From Gnetum montanum (Eukaryota > Streptophyta > Gnetopsida > Gnetales > Gnetaceae), in contig MNCI01015499.1 in assembly GCA_015680685.1 (NCBI GenBank), positions 2,430,580 through 2,494,579 of the forward strand: DNA of 64,000 bases. The letters are read 5' to 3'. A program made the position numbers and the translations under genes. Under the pieces are notes generated by a model, which was not told the origin of the DNA, ran no database searches, and worked only from the letters and a program-made list of their open reading frames with translations. Below, piece by piece: positions 11,250 through 22,639 of the stretch (position 1 is its first letter; each line of letters starts with the position of its first letter).

Positions 11250-13130
11250 TACCCCCATGACTGAATGAGAACTCGTCCTCAAGTGAAGAATAGAACATAT
11301 AGACTTTGAGTGCCCAAGTGTATGGATTTACAATTTTTACAAAATGGCATGTTCATGATAAGAGAAGTGAACACCTTAGATAACACTAACATCCAACACC
11401 TCTTGGCAGCTAAAGAACAAGGGAGATGATCCAACGATCACGAACGATCCTCATTGTGTGGTATTTCTGCATCATCCTTGGTGAAGATAATCCTTCTTCT
11501 AGTGCATGCTTCCCACTAAAATCACACAGAATCATAAATTAGTGTGCAATGTGTAACATAGCTATTAAATGCCTTGTCTCGTTGGTGGTTACACTCAGCT
11601 AGGTTGTGATTATGGTTGATTAGTTCCTTGGGTAGTGTTAGTGGGAAGGCTGACAAATAGGGTAAAATAGATAAGCAATCCATTAAATTTGAAATAGTTT
11701 AACATAAGGAAATATTTGAAGAGAGTGTAAGAATTCATAACAATAAAAAGAAGAAATTTACTGAAAAATATTGTGAAGATGTGCACAATTGGATGTCATT
11801 GATGGGGTAAGCAAAAAGAATTTGATTGTAAGAGTGTCTAAGGATAAAGAACTTAACTAACCCAACCAAAAGATATGCAAGTGGGTCCTTCCCAAAGTAG
11901 GCATAGGCCTTTTTATGCCCTTGCATAACTTCAAATCAAAGAGTTTGAGGGCTCCATGGATGATTAATGGTCACAGAAGGTTAAGTACAAAAACCTAGAA
12001 GAAACTAACTAAGAATTCCAACACATCAAACTAGGACATCAAACTAGAACATGAAACCAGAAGTGAGGTGAGACATGGAAAACATAGATGGATGAGAGAG
12101 AGGGTGTGTAATGGAGTTCTAATTAAGGTCACATAAAGTCCCTTGTGGATTTTTTGGTTAAAGGACTTGATAGGATCCATCCTTAGTCCAGACCAAAACC
12201 AACCACATTCAATGACTTCACATCGACATTCTAAGACTAGTCGATCCCTTGAGACATAAGAGTGCTCCCACAAAACAACCACCATTCCTTATTAAAGAAG
12301 AAAAGAGGAGTAGGATGTGAGGAAGGGCCTTAGTTAGAGGGGACTAGTCCCATAACCAGTGCTTTTAGCTCATTTATTTTGTCTAAGGGGTATGCTTTGA
12401 ATTCTCATTGTTTTTTTTTTGAAATGGGAACCATACCACGCAAAGACACATGCATTTTTGTCCAAGGGGTGTACTTTGAATTCTCATCATTTTTTTGAAA
12501 TGAGCACCACACCATGCGAGGACTTATTCAGTTTCTTTTTATTGGTTGGTACGGAATGATAAGAAATCCATGAAAACACACATGCACCCAACCAAACAGA
12601 AAGGCACAAAGAATACTAAATCCCCTTGAAGCCACACCCTGTTCAAATCTTTGAATCCTTCCAAATTCTAGAAACTACCAAAGCCATAAATTTGTTAAAG
12701 TTTTATTAATGAAAAAGGGACTACACGTTTCTAGAAAAGAAAACCATAGAGTTTGTGGATGGGTGGATATTGTGGACTCATTGCTAGTTGCATGAAAAAG
12801 AAGCCATGTCCTAATTATTTGTAACAAAATTGAAAGCTAGAAGGTGAACACCAACAATTAAATAACAAAAAAGTACATACCACCATTAAGCAATGCATTA
12901 CCAATGTACTTGAAACTTATTAACAAAAAGTTAGAAAATCAAACCAAATAAGAGAAAATATAACAGAAAGTGTAGAATGTTCAAGAAATAACAAATGTAC
13001 TAATGATGGTGTAAAACAAAAATTAGAAAAGAATAATAACATGAAAAGAAGAAAATGTAAAATAAAGAAGGTGTAAAACAAAAGTTGTAAAACAAAAAAT
13101 GTGTAAAACAAAAAATTGAAAAAATGAGGA
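11250..13130 (-). other. 3' non-coding region of Ath1 between integrase and LTR
   Basis: About 1.9 kb without a convincing reading frame. Long spacers here are common in Athila-type elements. A tandem duplication lies at 12380-12530 and a short GTGTAAAACAAAA-type repeat at 13010-13115. Confidence 0.45.
12380..12530. repeat. Two-copy tandem duplication, about 75 bp unit
   Basis: The block with GGGGTATGCTTTGAATTCTC, a T run and an ACCATACCACGC-type end is repeated once at 12458-12525 with several differences. Confidence 0.55.
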
Positions 13131-13143
13131 GCTGCTTATATGG

Positions 13144-14290
13144 TTAGCATGGTTGGCCATCTCCCCGACGACTAAGTTGAAAGGAGGAGATCTCAAATAT
13201 TGAGCATGGTTGTCCATTCGATGAGGCATTCATTGTAGTTGCTAGCTTATGCTCATGAAAAGGTTTTATTTGTTGGATGTTGACTATTTGTTTCTTGTTT
13301 GGGGTTTCAAGTTCGTAGATCATCATGGCAACATAAGGAAAAGTCTTGTAAATGATGTAAGGTCCTTCCCACAACGTTTGAAACTTAGTTCATTGAAGTA
13401 TGTGTGTGGGGTTCTAGTAGAGAACCTTATCTCATTGTTGAAATTTAAATTTTCTGATTTTTAGGTCATGACACTTTTTGTCATAGGCCTTGTGCAATTT
13501 GTTAGATGATACGAATGCTAATCAATTTTTGTCTAGTAGGTTGAGATTTATTAGTCTTTTTTTTTTGGGTAGACTCAAGTCAAGATCGAGGTCATAGGCT
13601 ATTGAAAGTGTACGAAGCTCGAATTGGATAGAAAGTGTTGGTAATTTTCAGTACATAAGCTCATAGGGAGAATAGCCTATAGGAAGTTTCCATGTTGAGT
13701 GGTAAGCCCAAAGGGCATTGTTTAGTTTTATGTTGCAGTCTTTCCTATACTTACTAACAGTTCTTATTAGTATCCTTGTGATTTCCCTATTGGTAACCTC
13801 AACTTGACCATTAGCTTGGGGATGGTAAGGTATTGTGAGTTTATGTTCAATCCCCAAGTGTTGCATGAGCTTCCAAAAAGTAGTGCCTATAAAGTGAGTT
13901 TCATTATCAAAAATTAATGCACATGGCATACCAAACCTATGTACAACATTTTTTTTGTACAAACCGAGCAGCAGTAGAAGATGTATAGTTGATGATGGTT
14001 ACTGCTTCTGCCCATCTAGTATAATAGTCAATAGCAGCTATGATGTACACCTTTTTATTTAACATGGGCATGATAGGACCCATGAAATCAATTCTCCAGA
14101 TGTTGAATGGTTCTAGTGGTTGAATTCATTATTGAGGTTCCTCCATTTGAGTAGTCATTCCACTATCTCATTGGAATCATGCACAAGAGCAGATGTAATG
14201 GTTAGCATCTTTGAAGAGTGTTGGCCAATAGTACCCTACCATCAGGATTTTAATGGTTGTGCATCTCCCAACATAGTGTCCTCCATAAGG
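13144..14290 (-). pseudogene. pol: Integrase remnant of Ath1
   Basis: Integrase inserts the cDNA copy. The minus strand shows the first catalytic Asp in WRIDFMGPIMP (about 14090), the second Asp in IFDNETHF (about 13905) and the Glu in NGQVEVTNREI (about 13805), so the DDE triad is visible. ALWAYHSTWKLPIGYSPYEL follows near 13690, then the C-terminal WEGPYIIYKTFPY at 13374. At least one frameshift (near 13950) and several stops disrupt it. Confidence 0.75.
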
Positions 14291-14589
14291 ACCTCATGAG
14301 CATCTTGGAGAATGCATAGTTGATTGAAATTAGGGACACACCAATGAACCAGGCCATTGGCACACATCTTGTAGAGGTGCTTGTTGATCTCCATGAAATA
14401 TATCACCTAGTGAAGAAACTATTGTTTCTTCTAGTGATCCAACCCTTGTGGCATCTCCTAAGTGAGAAGATAGGTGAGAATGCCATCATACCATTTAGGC
14501 TCATTGGGAAATTATTCAGTTATAGCCCTAGCAAAGAGAAGTTCATTAGGAAACATATTAGATAGTGGATCTTCTTCCTCTTTGTCATT

Positions 14590-15930
14590 CCATCACAACT
14601 GAGACAAGTGATCAAAAATCACATTCTTAGTGTCCTTTTGATCTACCATTGTAAGATCAAATTCCTGTAAGATCACCAGCCACCATATGACATGGGGGTT
14701 CATCATTGGCTTGTTCATTAGGAAGAGGATGGCATTGTGATCCATGTGCACAAACACTTTGTATCCAAGCACATAATGTCTAAACTTCTCTAGAGTAAAC
14801 ACCACTACCATCAACTCTTTTTCTATGGTGGTGTACAATTGTGCACCCACAATGCTTTGGCTAGCGCAGTGGATGTAGTATGGATGTTTCTTATCATCTA
14901 ACTACATTAGCACTAATCCTAAGGCATAATTTGATGCATCTGTCATGATATGAAATGGTCTAGACCAGTCAGGTGCTTGTAGAATTAGAGTTTCTACAAG
15001 TTTCTCTTTCAGTTATTGGAATGATTTTTCACATTTTGTGGTCTAGAGAAAGGGAGCATCTTTCATTGTTAGCCCCACCAATGGTTTTGTGATCTTAGAG
15101 AAATTCTCTATGAATTGTTGGTAGTAGTTAGTATGTCTAAGGAATGATTGAACATCTTTGACAATTTTTGGTTGGTGGGTTATTTCTTGGATGACCCTTA
15201 TTTTTTTAGGGTCTACCTCAATTTCTGCTTATGATATTCCATACCCTAGTACAATGCCCTCTTGGACCATTAAGTGGCTTTTTTGCTAAGTAAGCCACAA
15301 GTTGGTTTCAATACATCATTTTAGCACTTGCTCAAGGTGGTCCAGGGCTTTCTCAAATGTAGCTCCATAAGTTGAGAAGTCATGCATGAAGACTTACACA
15401 CCACTATTGATTTGCTATTAAAAAATGCTTAAAACTAGGTGTTAAAATCTAGCAAGAGCATTGCACAAACCAAAAGGCATCTTACGATATGCAAAAGTCA
15501 CCTAGGAACTCATAAATTTTGTTTTCTCCTAGTCCTCTAATGCAATATAAATTTGGTTATAGCCACTATAACCATCTAGAAAACTATAGTAGCAATGCTT
15601 AGATAGTGTGTATAGCACTTGATCAAAAAATGACAATGAAAAATGGTCTTTGAATGTTGTCATATTTAGCAGCCTAAAATTGATGTAGACCCATCACTTG
15701 TCTTCTTTTTTTAGCACAATTATGAGTGGACCAACCCACTCACTATTTGCAATGGGATAAATGACCTTGAGGAGTTGTTCAATTTCCTCCATGATGATCT
15801 ACTTTTTTTTGGGGTTCAATCACCTATTTGGCTATCTTTTTGGCTTCATGGCTAGATTAGTGTAGATGTAATGTTGGCATATCCTAGGATCAATCCCTGT
15901 GAGTTTAGGATATGACCAAGCAAAAGCTGC
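14590..15930 (-). pseudogene. pol: Reverse transcriptase and RNase H remnant of Ath1
   Basis: The minus strand shows RT phrases FLDGYSGYNQI (about 15570) and KMPFGLCNA (about 15470). The position normally holding FMDD reads VFMHDFS (about 15380), so the catalytic Asp pair is lost. A thumb-like stretch with SFLRHTNYYQQFI follows near 15130. RNase H follows: DASNYALGLVL (about 14940), TTIEKELMVVVFTLEKFRHY (about 14800) and VHMDHNAILFL (about 14740). Stops are frequent. Confidence 0.75.
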
Positions 15931-16339
15931 TAACCATTTTTTGATGACCTTCAACAACATCTTTTTTTACTTTGGAGCAAGATTTGCATTAATTATGACT
16001 GGCTTCCTTTTTTCAAAAACACATATTCCATACCAGCTGGTAACATTTTCAATTCAAGGGACTCTTGCTTGAAATTTTTAGGAATTTCCAACTCTTCCCA
16101 GTGAGTGTCATCATTTATATCACCAAAGAGTTAGTGATGAACTTGCTTGAGTTCATCCATGTTTGTGACATATGTGCATGTTAGGCTCTCAGTTGGTTCC
16201 ATGCAAAGTGTGTTGCTCTCAAAATCAGCAGTCAACCACTGGGTGCCCTCCTATTTTGTGGCTACTACATATAGACACCTTTGAATTTTTGCTTTTGATG
16301 TACACTACTTGCATGTAGAGATAGATGCTTGCTTTACAG

Positions 16340-16780
16340 CCCAAAGTTTCTACACACAATTGCACCCTATATCATTATACATAATGCATGAAACTCTCTT
16401 CTTCTCGTTCGTTCCAAATGCATTCTCTTTAGATATTTCTAGGGAAAGATCTCTGATGCCCATTCTAGCATCAACGGTTCTTAGCCATGCCCTTCCAACG
16501 ATGATTGGAAAATCCCCTTTGTTGTTCTCCACTTTGATTACAAGGAAATTAATAGGATAAGACCACCCATAGATAATGGTCACGATGTCTTCTACCAGTC
16601 CCAATGAAATAGTGATGGACTAGTCTACCAATTCTAATTTGATTTTGCTCTTCATGAGAGGAGGCAAGTTCCAAATAATGTACATCTCATGAGAAATTAA
16701 TTTGACATAAGAACTTGAATTGAGAAGAGCCTTTCATAGTTCATTCCTAGCAATTTGCAAATAAATTAGAGAACTTCCAA
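16340..16780 (-). pseudogene. pol: Athila-type protease remnant of Ath1
   Basis: The minus strand has GWSYPINFLVIKVENNKGDF followed by PIIVGRAWLRTVDARMGIRD (about 16560-16440), the hydrophobic ILGRP-type motif downstream of an aspartic-protease active site. The same segment is in N2 at 25160-25330. The active-site Asp region is above 16620 and too decayed to call. Confidence 0.6.
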
Positions 16781-16817
16781 GATCAACTAATTTCTTGGGA
16801 ATGTTTCCAACATGGAT

Positions 16818-17517
16818 CTAATTAGATACATTATGAGTAAGCATGATGCTATGGATCCAACGTGAATTTTGATTTAAAGGGGACTCGAAGGTATTGCATG
16901 CAGAGAAATATGTAGTAGTAGGGTGATCAACCATGGGTGTATGACAGGGCTTAGGTGGACTACAGGGTTGAAAGAAAGATTTTTTCTTTAATCGAGTGTT
17001 TGACCCATCTGATTGGTTAAACAATTGTAAGTTAATAGTCCTCATAGCATTGCATTGTTGCAATTGAGCTGGTAGTTCATCCTGCATCGGTGGAGTAGGT
17101 GGTAGCTATGTGGGTGGAGGAGGAACATGTATAGGGATAGAAGGAGGATAAGGATAAGAAGTGGAAACCCTTCATTCATGTGAAGAATGAGTTTGATAAT
17201 AGTTAGAAGGGTGGTAGTGAGGTTGGAAAGTAGAGACATGACTAGAGGAGTCACATGGAGACAAGGGTTGCTGAACATAGTAACCATATGGATTAGGCTA
17301 CCGGTAATGGTATTGCTACCCTGGTGGTGCCAGCACCCATGATTATGGTTCCTGCCATTATTGATACTACTCATATGGTTGTGGTGGAGCTCTACTTGGG
17401 TAATATTACTATTTTTGGTGGAACTACCTAAAATTACCTTGAGGATAAGGTAACCTTTTGGATGTTTGCCTTTATGTAAGTTGTGGATAAGGTGTATCAA
17501 GGTCGACTAGGCCCAAG
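16818..17517 (-). pseudogene. gag: gag C-terminal remnant of Ath1
   Basis: DNA at 17430-17495 (minus) matches 24240-24300 in N2, just after the zinc-finger-like motif of gag. The rest is Pro/Gln/His/Tyr-rich and frame-shifted. The left part of gag is missing beyond the LTR junction at about 17518. Confidence 0.55.
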
Positions 17518-18955
17518 TGTAGTAGGGTTTCCCGATTTGAAAATGATGATGCAAACATGAAAATATGTGAAAAATAGAAAAAAATGCAAGTGTAGTGTTA
17601 AATGTGAAAGAAAATGCTCAAAATGCAATGGAGTTTGAGAGAGGAAGAATGGCACCACCCCAAATGGAGGGAGCGTAGCAATTGCAAAAGAGAGGTGAGG
17701 AGGTATGCTGCGTATAGATGGGCATGGTAGGCAATGTAGTCATAGTCTCTAGTGTATCTAGGTTATGAAAACTGATGTTCACCATGAATTTTGAGCCTAC
17801 TGGGTTGGTTGTTGTGGTTTCCTATGGGCTATGGTGTGCTGTGGTGTTGTTGAGGTGTCCAAAAGCTTTGCCAATGTGTTAAGGGTGTTTGGGTGTGAGA
17901 GTGCCAGTGCCAAAATGCCAACTACTGAATGAAAAATGACCACCAAATGCTTCAAATTCCAACATCTAAAATGTGAAATGTAGGGGTATTTATAGGGTTA
18001 GGGTTGACATAGAGTGTAGATCAGGTGCCATGTGGCAGAGGGGGTAGTTGAGGCTACACTAACCCTAGCTACACTCCTACTAAAGTAGCTGGTGCTATGT
18101 TTTGGTGTGCTCCAATGGACCTTATGAAACTACTAGACTATGACTACATTTCCAAAACTACATGTGCTAGAGTCGAAAAGACTACAATGTACCTATGAAA
18201 AGTGCAAAACAGTGTAATTTGGAGGCTATGATATGGGACTATGCTCTTCCCTCTTTTGAGTGGGATCAAGTGTAGGTATAATTTTGGGACAAATGGGGGA
18301 TGCAAAAGAGATGAAAGTTGCTAATCTTTCTTGCTAGAGAAGTGTTGGAGTTGAGATGGAGGCTGGTGCTAAGCTCTGGAAGTTTTTGGAGGCTATCCTA
18401 CATTGTTACGCTAGCTATGCTCTGGAGAGTAATCCAATAGTTAGGCAAATTCTGCAAAAATTAAAGTCCAGTGCTAGCTACGCTTTGGAGCATAGTAGGA
18501 AAAGTGAGAGCATAGAACTGACACTTAAAAGATGGCAAAACTTACAGTCTTCATCCATGCTATGTTGGCTATGCTCTAAAGCGTAGTAGGAGGGGTAGCT
18601 CTAGGAGTTGGAAAATCTACCAAAATGTATTTTTCATGCTAAGCTAGCTTGATAGTTTTTGGCTTGACACTTGGGCAAACTAGCCACTAAATGTGCATGC
18701 TACAATGGCTACACTTTGGAGCATAGCAGGGAGAATGGGAGTGTAGCACAACACTTGGAAAATTTTTGCAATTGCTATCAACACTTAGAAACTTTTGCAA
18801 ATCTAGCTCTATGCTACATGCTACGCTAACTATGCTTTGGAGTGTAGTCCCAACAGTGGAAGCATGGGCCAAACACTTAGAAAAAATTTATCTTATGTTT
18901 ACACTTTGACAAATTAGCTGTTGAAGTGTTGTCTCTTGAATTTGGTGGTGTTTCA
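17518..18955 (-). repeat. 3' LTR of OGR2
   Basis: Starts TGAAACACCACC at 18955 directly after the PPT. The 3' end is placed at 17518 (reads TACTACA on the minus strand), giving about 1.44 kb, close to the 1.48 kb OGR1 LTR. The interior has repeated GCTATGCTCTGGAGCATAG-like inverted repeats (18415-18850). The 3' end is approximate. Confidence 0.6.
17987..17994 (-). promoter_or_regulatory. TATA box of OGR2 LTR
   Basis: TATAAATA on the minus strand, about 470 bp from the LTR 3' end. OGR1 has its TATA at a similar distance (about 600 bp). Confidence 0.5.
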
Positions 18956-18972
18956 TTGATCCCTCTTTGTTG
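18956..18972 (-). other. Polypurine tract of OGR2
   Basis: On the minus strand CAACAAAGAGGGATCA abuts the LTR start. It matches the OGR1 tract at 63221-63236. Confidence 0.65.
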
Positions 18973-20560
18973 ACATTTGGAGGAGTGGCCCCGAGAGACA
19001 TCGAAAAAGAACCTGAAACACCACAGTAGGCATGACACCAGCATTGCTCATCAATACCTATTCAGATGATGCTTCCCTAGGCTTGAGAGTGCTAAAGGTA
19101 ATGGTATGCTAAAGGTAATGGATGTAGGGAATTGGATTAGCTTGGGATAGCAAGGAAGGAATGAGATGGAAACAATGTATCATGCTGTAGGATGCAGAGT
19201 CAGCACAACTGACCATGATCATGGCACTAGGGTGGCTTGTCTCCAAAACGATGACCTCTCATTAGAATGCTTGTGAGAGAGCCATCACCCATAGCACTAG
19301 AATGGCTTACCCCTGACATGCTGACCTTCTCATTGGAGTGCTTATGAGGAGGTTGATGTGAATTTAGGGTTGGACTAGTTGTGAACTTGCAGCTTTGCTA
19401 AATTTTGCTTAAGGACATGTTTTATCCCACTTTTTTGAGCTTTATGCCTTTTTTCTTTTTTCTTTTTTTTTACCTTTTTCTTTGCGAAATGCTAGCTGCA
19501 AGATGCTTATCATCGAGTAGATTACATGTCACTTGATGGGCTTTGCCTAAAGGTAACCATGTCACATCTATAGGACAAGTGTTTCCTCCTTGGGATGAGT
19601 TGCGTTACATTTGCTTAGGCTTTGACGAGTCCATAGAAGCCCCCCAAGATCTGTTATAGGTTCTACGGTCAACTAGAAGAAGGATGCCATATGCATCAGA
19701 GAAGCTAGTAGGGAAGGTTGGAAAATGCAAGGTAAAGGGGTAAATGTAAGTAGGCTATAGCAGTATAATAGGGATGTGCACTCTCGAGTGGCTTGGCAAG
19801 TCCAACCAAGCACATTAGAGCAATGTGATGACTTGCTGCTGTGATGGAATGAATCCTTGAAAAACTACCTTAGGGGCTTTATCCTACAAATAAAACATAG
19901 AAAAGACAAGAAAACAGCCACACAACATGTGAGATAAGAGAAAACTGCTAGTTTTGAGGGCACCACAAGTGCCGCTAGTGTTGGACTAGGTGCAAGAGCT
20001 TGTAGTGCCAAAGCAAGAAGGCTAGTGTGAGTGCTAGAGTTAGAAGGCTACAAAATCTCTAGCAACCACACTAGAAATGAGAACCCCAAGGAGGAGAACA
20101 AGGTGGTCAAGGGTGATGGCGGTGTCAGTGCTCAAGACTCCACACCAAGGATAAGAGCTTGGAAAGCCATCAAATTGGTAGAGAGCCAAGATGCTACAAA
20201 TACTTCAAAGCCCAGGCAATGGTAAGGGTTAGAGGAAGGTAGCAAGATGGCTGGGCCATAGTACTACTAGTACTCCAGCAAGTGATGCTAACGGTGAGAG
20301 CTCCAACCAATAATGAAAAACCTAAGGCCAATGATGTGGTCGACATGGCCTAGGGATGGTACTATTGACGATGGTGGCAGTAGCTTCAGAAGGTCAACAA
20401 AATGCTTGAGGGCATCTTTGGAGGATTAGCAAAATGCCAAGGGTGGTAATCCTGCAAATGTTCTAGAGGATTGTCTCGATAATGTGAATTGCATTTTGGA
20501 ACTGCAATGTGCTCCCCTACCCTACTCATGAGGTGTGGGTAGATGACGGAGGATTGCAAG
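18973..20560 (-). other. 3' non-coding region of OGR2
   Basis: No convincing coding frame. It holds a T-rich run near 19440-19485 and two near-copies of a short block on either side of 19260 (ACTAGGGTGGCTT / ACTAGAATGGCTT). It is the counterpart of 62300-63220 in OGR1. Confidence 0.4.
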
Positions 20561-20569
20561 TATTAATGT

Positions 20570-21050
20570 TGGTTTGTCTATAGAACTATGCATGTTGAGC
20601 TATATGTGCTGAATTGCAAACCTAGTTTGAGGTCTTAATAGATCACATGCTATGCTAGTTTAAGGTCCTAGTAGACTGTGAATGTAGTTTAAGGTAATAG
20701 AAGATCATGATGTGCTAGTTTATAGTCCTAGTAGACTATTGTGTGCTAGTTTAATGTTGTAGTGGATGGTGGTTGTTATGCCAGTTTAACATCATGATGC
20801 AAGGACAAGCTACACTATTTTAAGCATTGTGGTTGATGAATATTGTGAGTGCTAGTTTTAGCATCATGGCCCAAGGATGAGCTGTGCTAGTTTATAGTCA
20901 TAGCAGACTTATTATGCCAATTTAATATCATAGCAGATGGGTGTACAAGTTTAACATCATAGTAGATGAATGCTATGGATGTCAGTTTAACATTGTAGCC
21001 CAAGGATGCTCTGTTCTAGTTTATAGTCATTGATGTGGCACTATGTACTA
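20570..21050. repeat. Degenerate tandem array with TAGTTTA core
   Basis: Units of roughly 30-45 bp built on GCTAGTTTA plus AGGTCCTAGTAGAC or CATAGCAGATG words. The reverse strand reads TAAACTA, the same core seen in the OGR1 arrays at 49735-50045, 57620-58075 and 61690-62290, and it sits at the same place, downstream of integrase. Confidence 0.6.
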
Positions 21051-21059
21051 GGTGTAGTA

Positions 21060-22480
21060 TAACTTTAGGTATGAATAGTTAATTGGATTGACAAACTCAT
21101 GGCCATCTAGGTCAGCAAGCTTGAATGCTCCATTATCATAAGCCTTAGTGACTAGGAAAGGCCCTTCCTAGTTGGCTGAGAATTTATCTACGAGTTTGAA
21201 AATGGCCTTGAGGACTAAGTTCCCCCTCTTGATTGGGTGTTAATGTTGATTGTGGTGGTGCTTTCACTGTTTCTTTTCTTGGTACCATTCGATACGGTTA
21301 AGCGTCTACATGCACTTCTCCTCTATAGAGTCGAGGTTAATGATTCTCAACTCATCATTTTGAGCCTTGTCAATGAGGCTTAAGAGGATCACATGGAGTG
21401 ATGGGACTTGCAATTCAAGAGGAAAAATCACTCTAGACCCATATACAAGGCTATATGACATCTTACTTGTTACTGTTGTGTGTGTTGTGTGGTAGGCCTA
21501 TAGTGTGTAGACCAGCTGCTCGTGCCACTATCATTTGGTATTGTTGAGCATCTTCTTTAGAAGGTTGATGATGAATTTTTTTGTCACCTCTAGTTGGCCA
21601 TTTTCCTATGAGTAGTATGGTGATGAAAAGAAATGCTTAATGCCAAAGCGTTCATAGAAGGCTTTGGTTTCTGCACTGCTAAACTATGGATCGTTGTCTA
21701 TGGCTGTAGTCATGGGTAGACCAAATTGGGTCACTATGTTGTCAAGGATGAATTTGCAAACCTGTTGTGATGTCGTCTTCCTAAGGAAAATAGATTCAAC
21801 CCACTTGCTAAAGTATTCATTTGTGGTTATGATGAAGCTATGTCTTGTGGAAGACTTAGGCATGATAGGTCCTATGATATCCAACCCCTAACATTGGAAT
21901 GACCATGTGATCTACGTGGTATGTAGTTTAGTGGGTGGCACATGCACTATGTTGCCATGCAGTTGACATGCATTGCACATCTTGACCTTGGAGATGATAT
22001 CACACTCCATGTAAGGCCAATAGTAGCCTACACGTTTGATTTTTGATGTCATTGCACTGGGTGCTATGTGACCTTTGCATAGTCCCTCGTGGACTTGCTC
22101 AATGATTATTTGCACTTCATTGTCACTAACACAGGTTAGTAGTATGCCATCGTAGGATCTATGATAGAGTGTGTTATCACCTACAAGGACGTACTACCAC
22201 GATCATTTTCACACTGCATCTTTTTGGGTAGTGGTTAGATGTTGTGGAGGCTCACCATGTGGAAGGTATGACTTAATGTCGTCATACCATTCTTGTGGAT
22301 GAGTAGTGCTTATTGTGGCAATGGATGCATTGTCGGTTGTTTGTGTAATGGGCTTGGTGCATTTTGCTACTGAAGCAAGCAAGGAATGAAACATGTTAGT
22401 GACAAATAAGAATGGAATATTCCAATGTAAGCTAGGATCTCATATGCTCATCATGATCCTTACTATCCCAATTTTACTTT
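21060..22480 (-). pseudogene. pol: Integrase and end of second RNase H of OGR2
   Basis: From 22480 down the minus strand: tail of the second RNase H region and spacer (QEWYDDIKSYLPHGEP near 22270); integrase zinc region (EQVHEGLCKGHIAP, then CNACQ near 21970); core with MDIIGPIMPKSSTRHSFIIT (21884), FSKWVES and IDNDP (near 21690, second Asp kept but NG changed); and a C-terminal WEGP-type segment near 21160, where the Trp codon is now TAG. All match OGR1 integrase. The region between the core and C-terminus is too decayed to read. Confidence 0.7.
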
Positions 22481-22639
22481 CATCTTTCACCAAAATGGAA
22501 AACTAAGGTGTAGAGATCTTCAAGGTAACATTGTTCTACCTTTAGAGTGCTCAACACCCATCATGCTTTAGACAACTCTAAGGGGCATGAATCTAAGTAA
22601 GGCATTTAATGGGTATCATGTGACCAAACACATGACAAG

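Larger units (their letters stand above)
10413..17517 (-). mobile_element. Athila-type Ty3/gypsy element Ath1 (minus strand, 5' part missing)
   Basis: Minus-strand order is gag tail, protease, RT, RNase H, integrase, a long 3' non-coding region and the 3' LTR. The domain order puts it in Ty3/gypsy and the wording of the motifs fits the Athila lineage. The gag is cut at about 17517, where the OGR2 LTR begins. This is the pol-bearing relative of the N family. Confidence 0.75.
17518..22480 (-). mobile_element. Tat/Ogre-type Ty3/gypsy element OGR2 (minus strand, 3' part only)
   Basis: Minus-strand order is end of the second RNase H, integrase, tandem repeats, PPT and 3' LTR. The protein segments match OGR1 (60340-61667) closely, and both elements share the LTR start TGAAACACCA and an AACAAAGAGGG PPT. 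Homology to OGR1 fades at about 22450-22490, where plus-strand gag sequence takes over. Confidence 0.7.

Noticed and set aside
12920-13229. Minus-strand Phe/Leu-rich frames that look like membrane proteins
   Set aside because: They are translations of an AT-rich GTGTAAAACAAAA-type repeat and have no other support.
10413-17517. N1 3' LTR and Ath1 3' LTR as the two ends of one inverted structure
   Set aside because: They are 3' LTRs of two separate elements in opposite orientation, each with its own PPT and interior.
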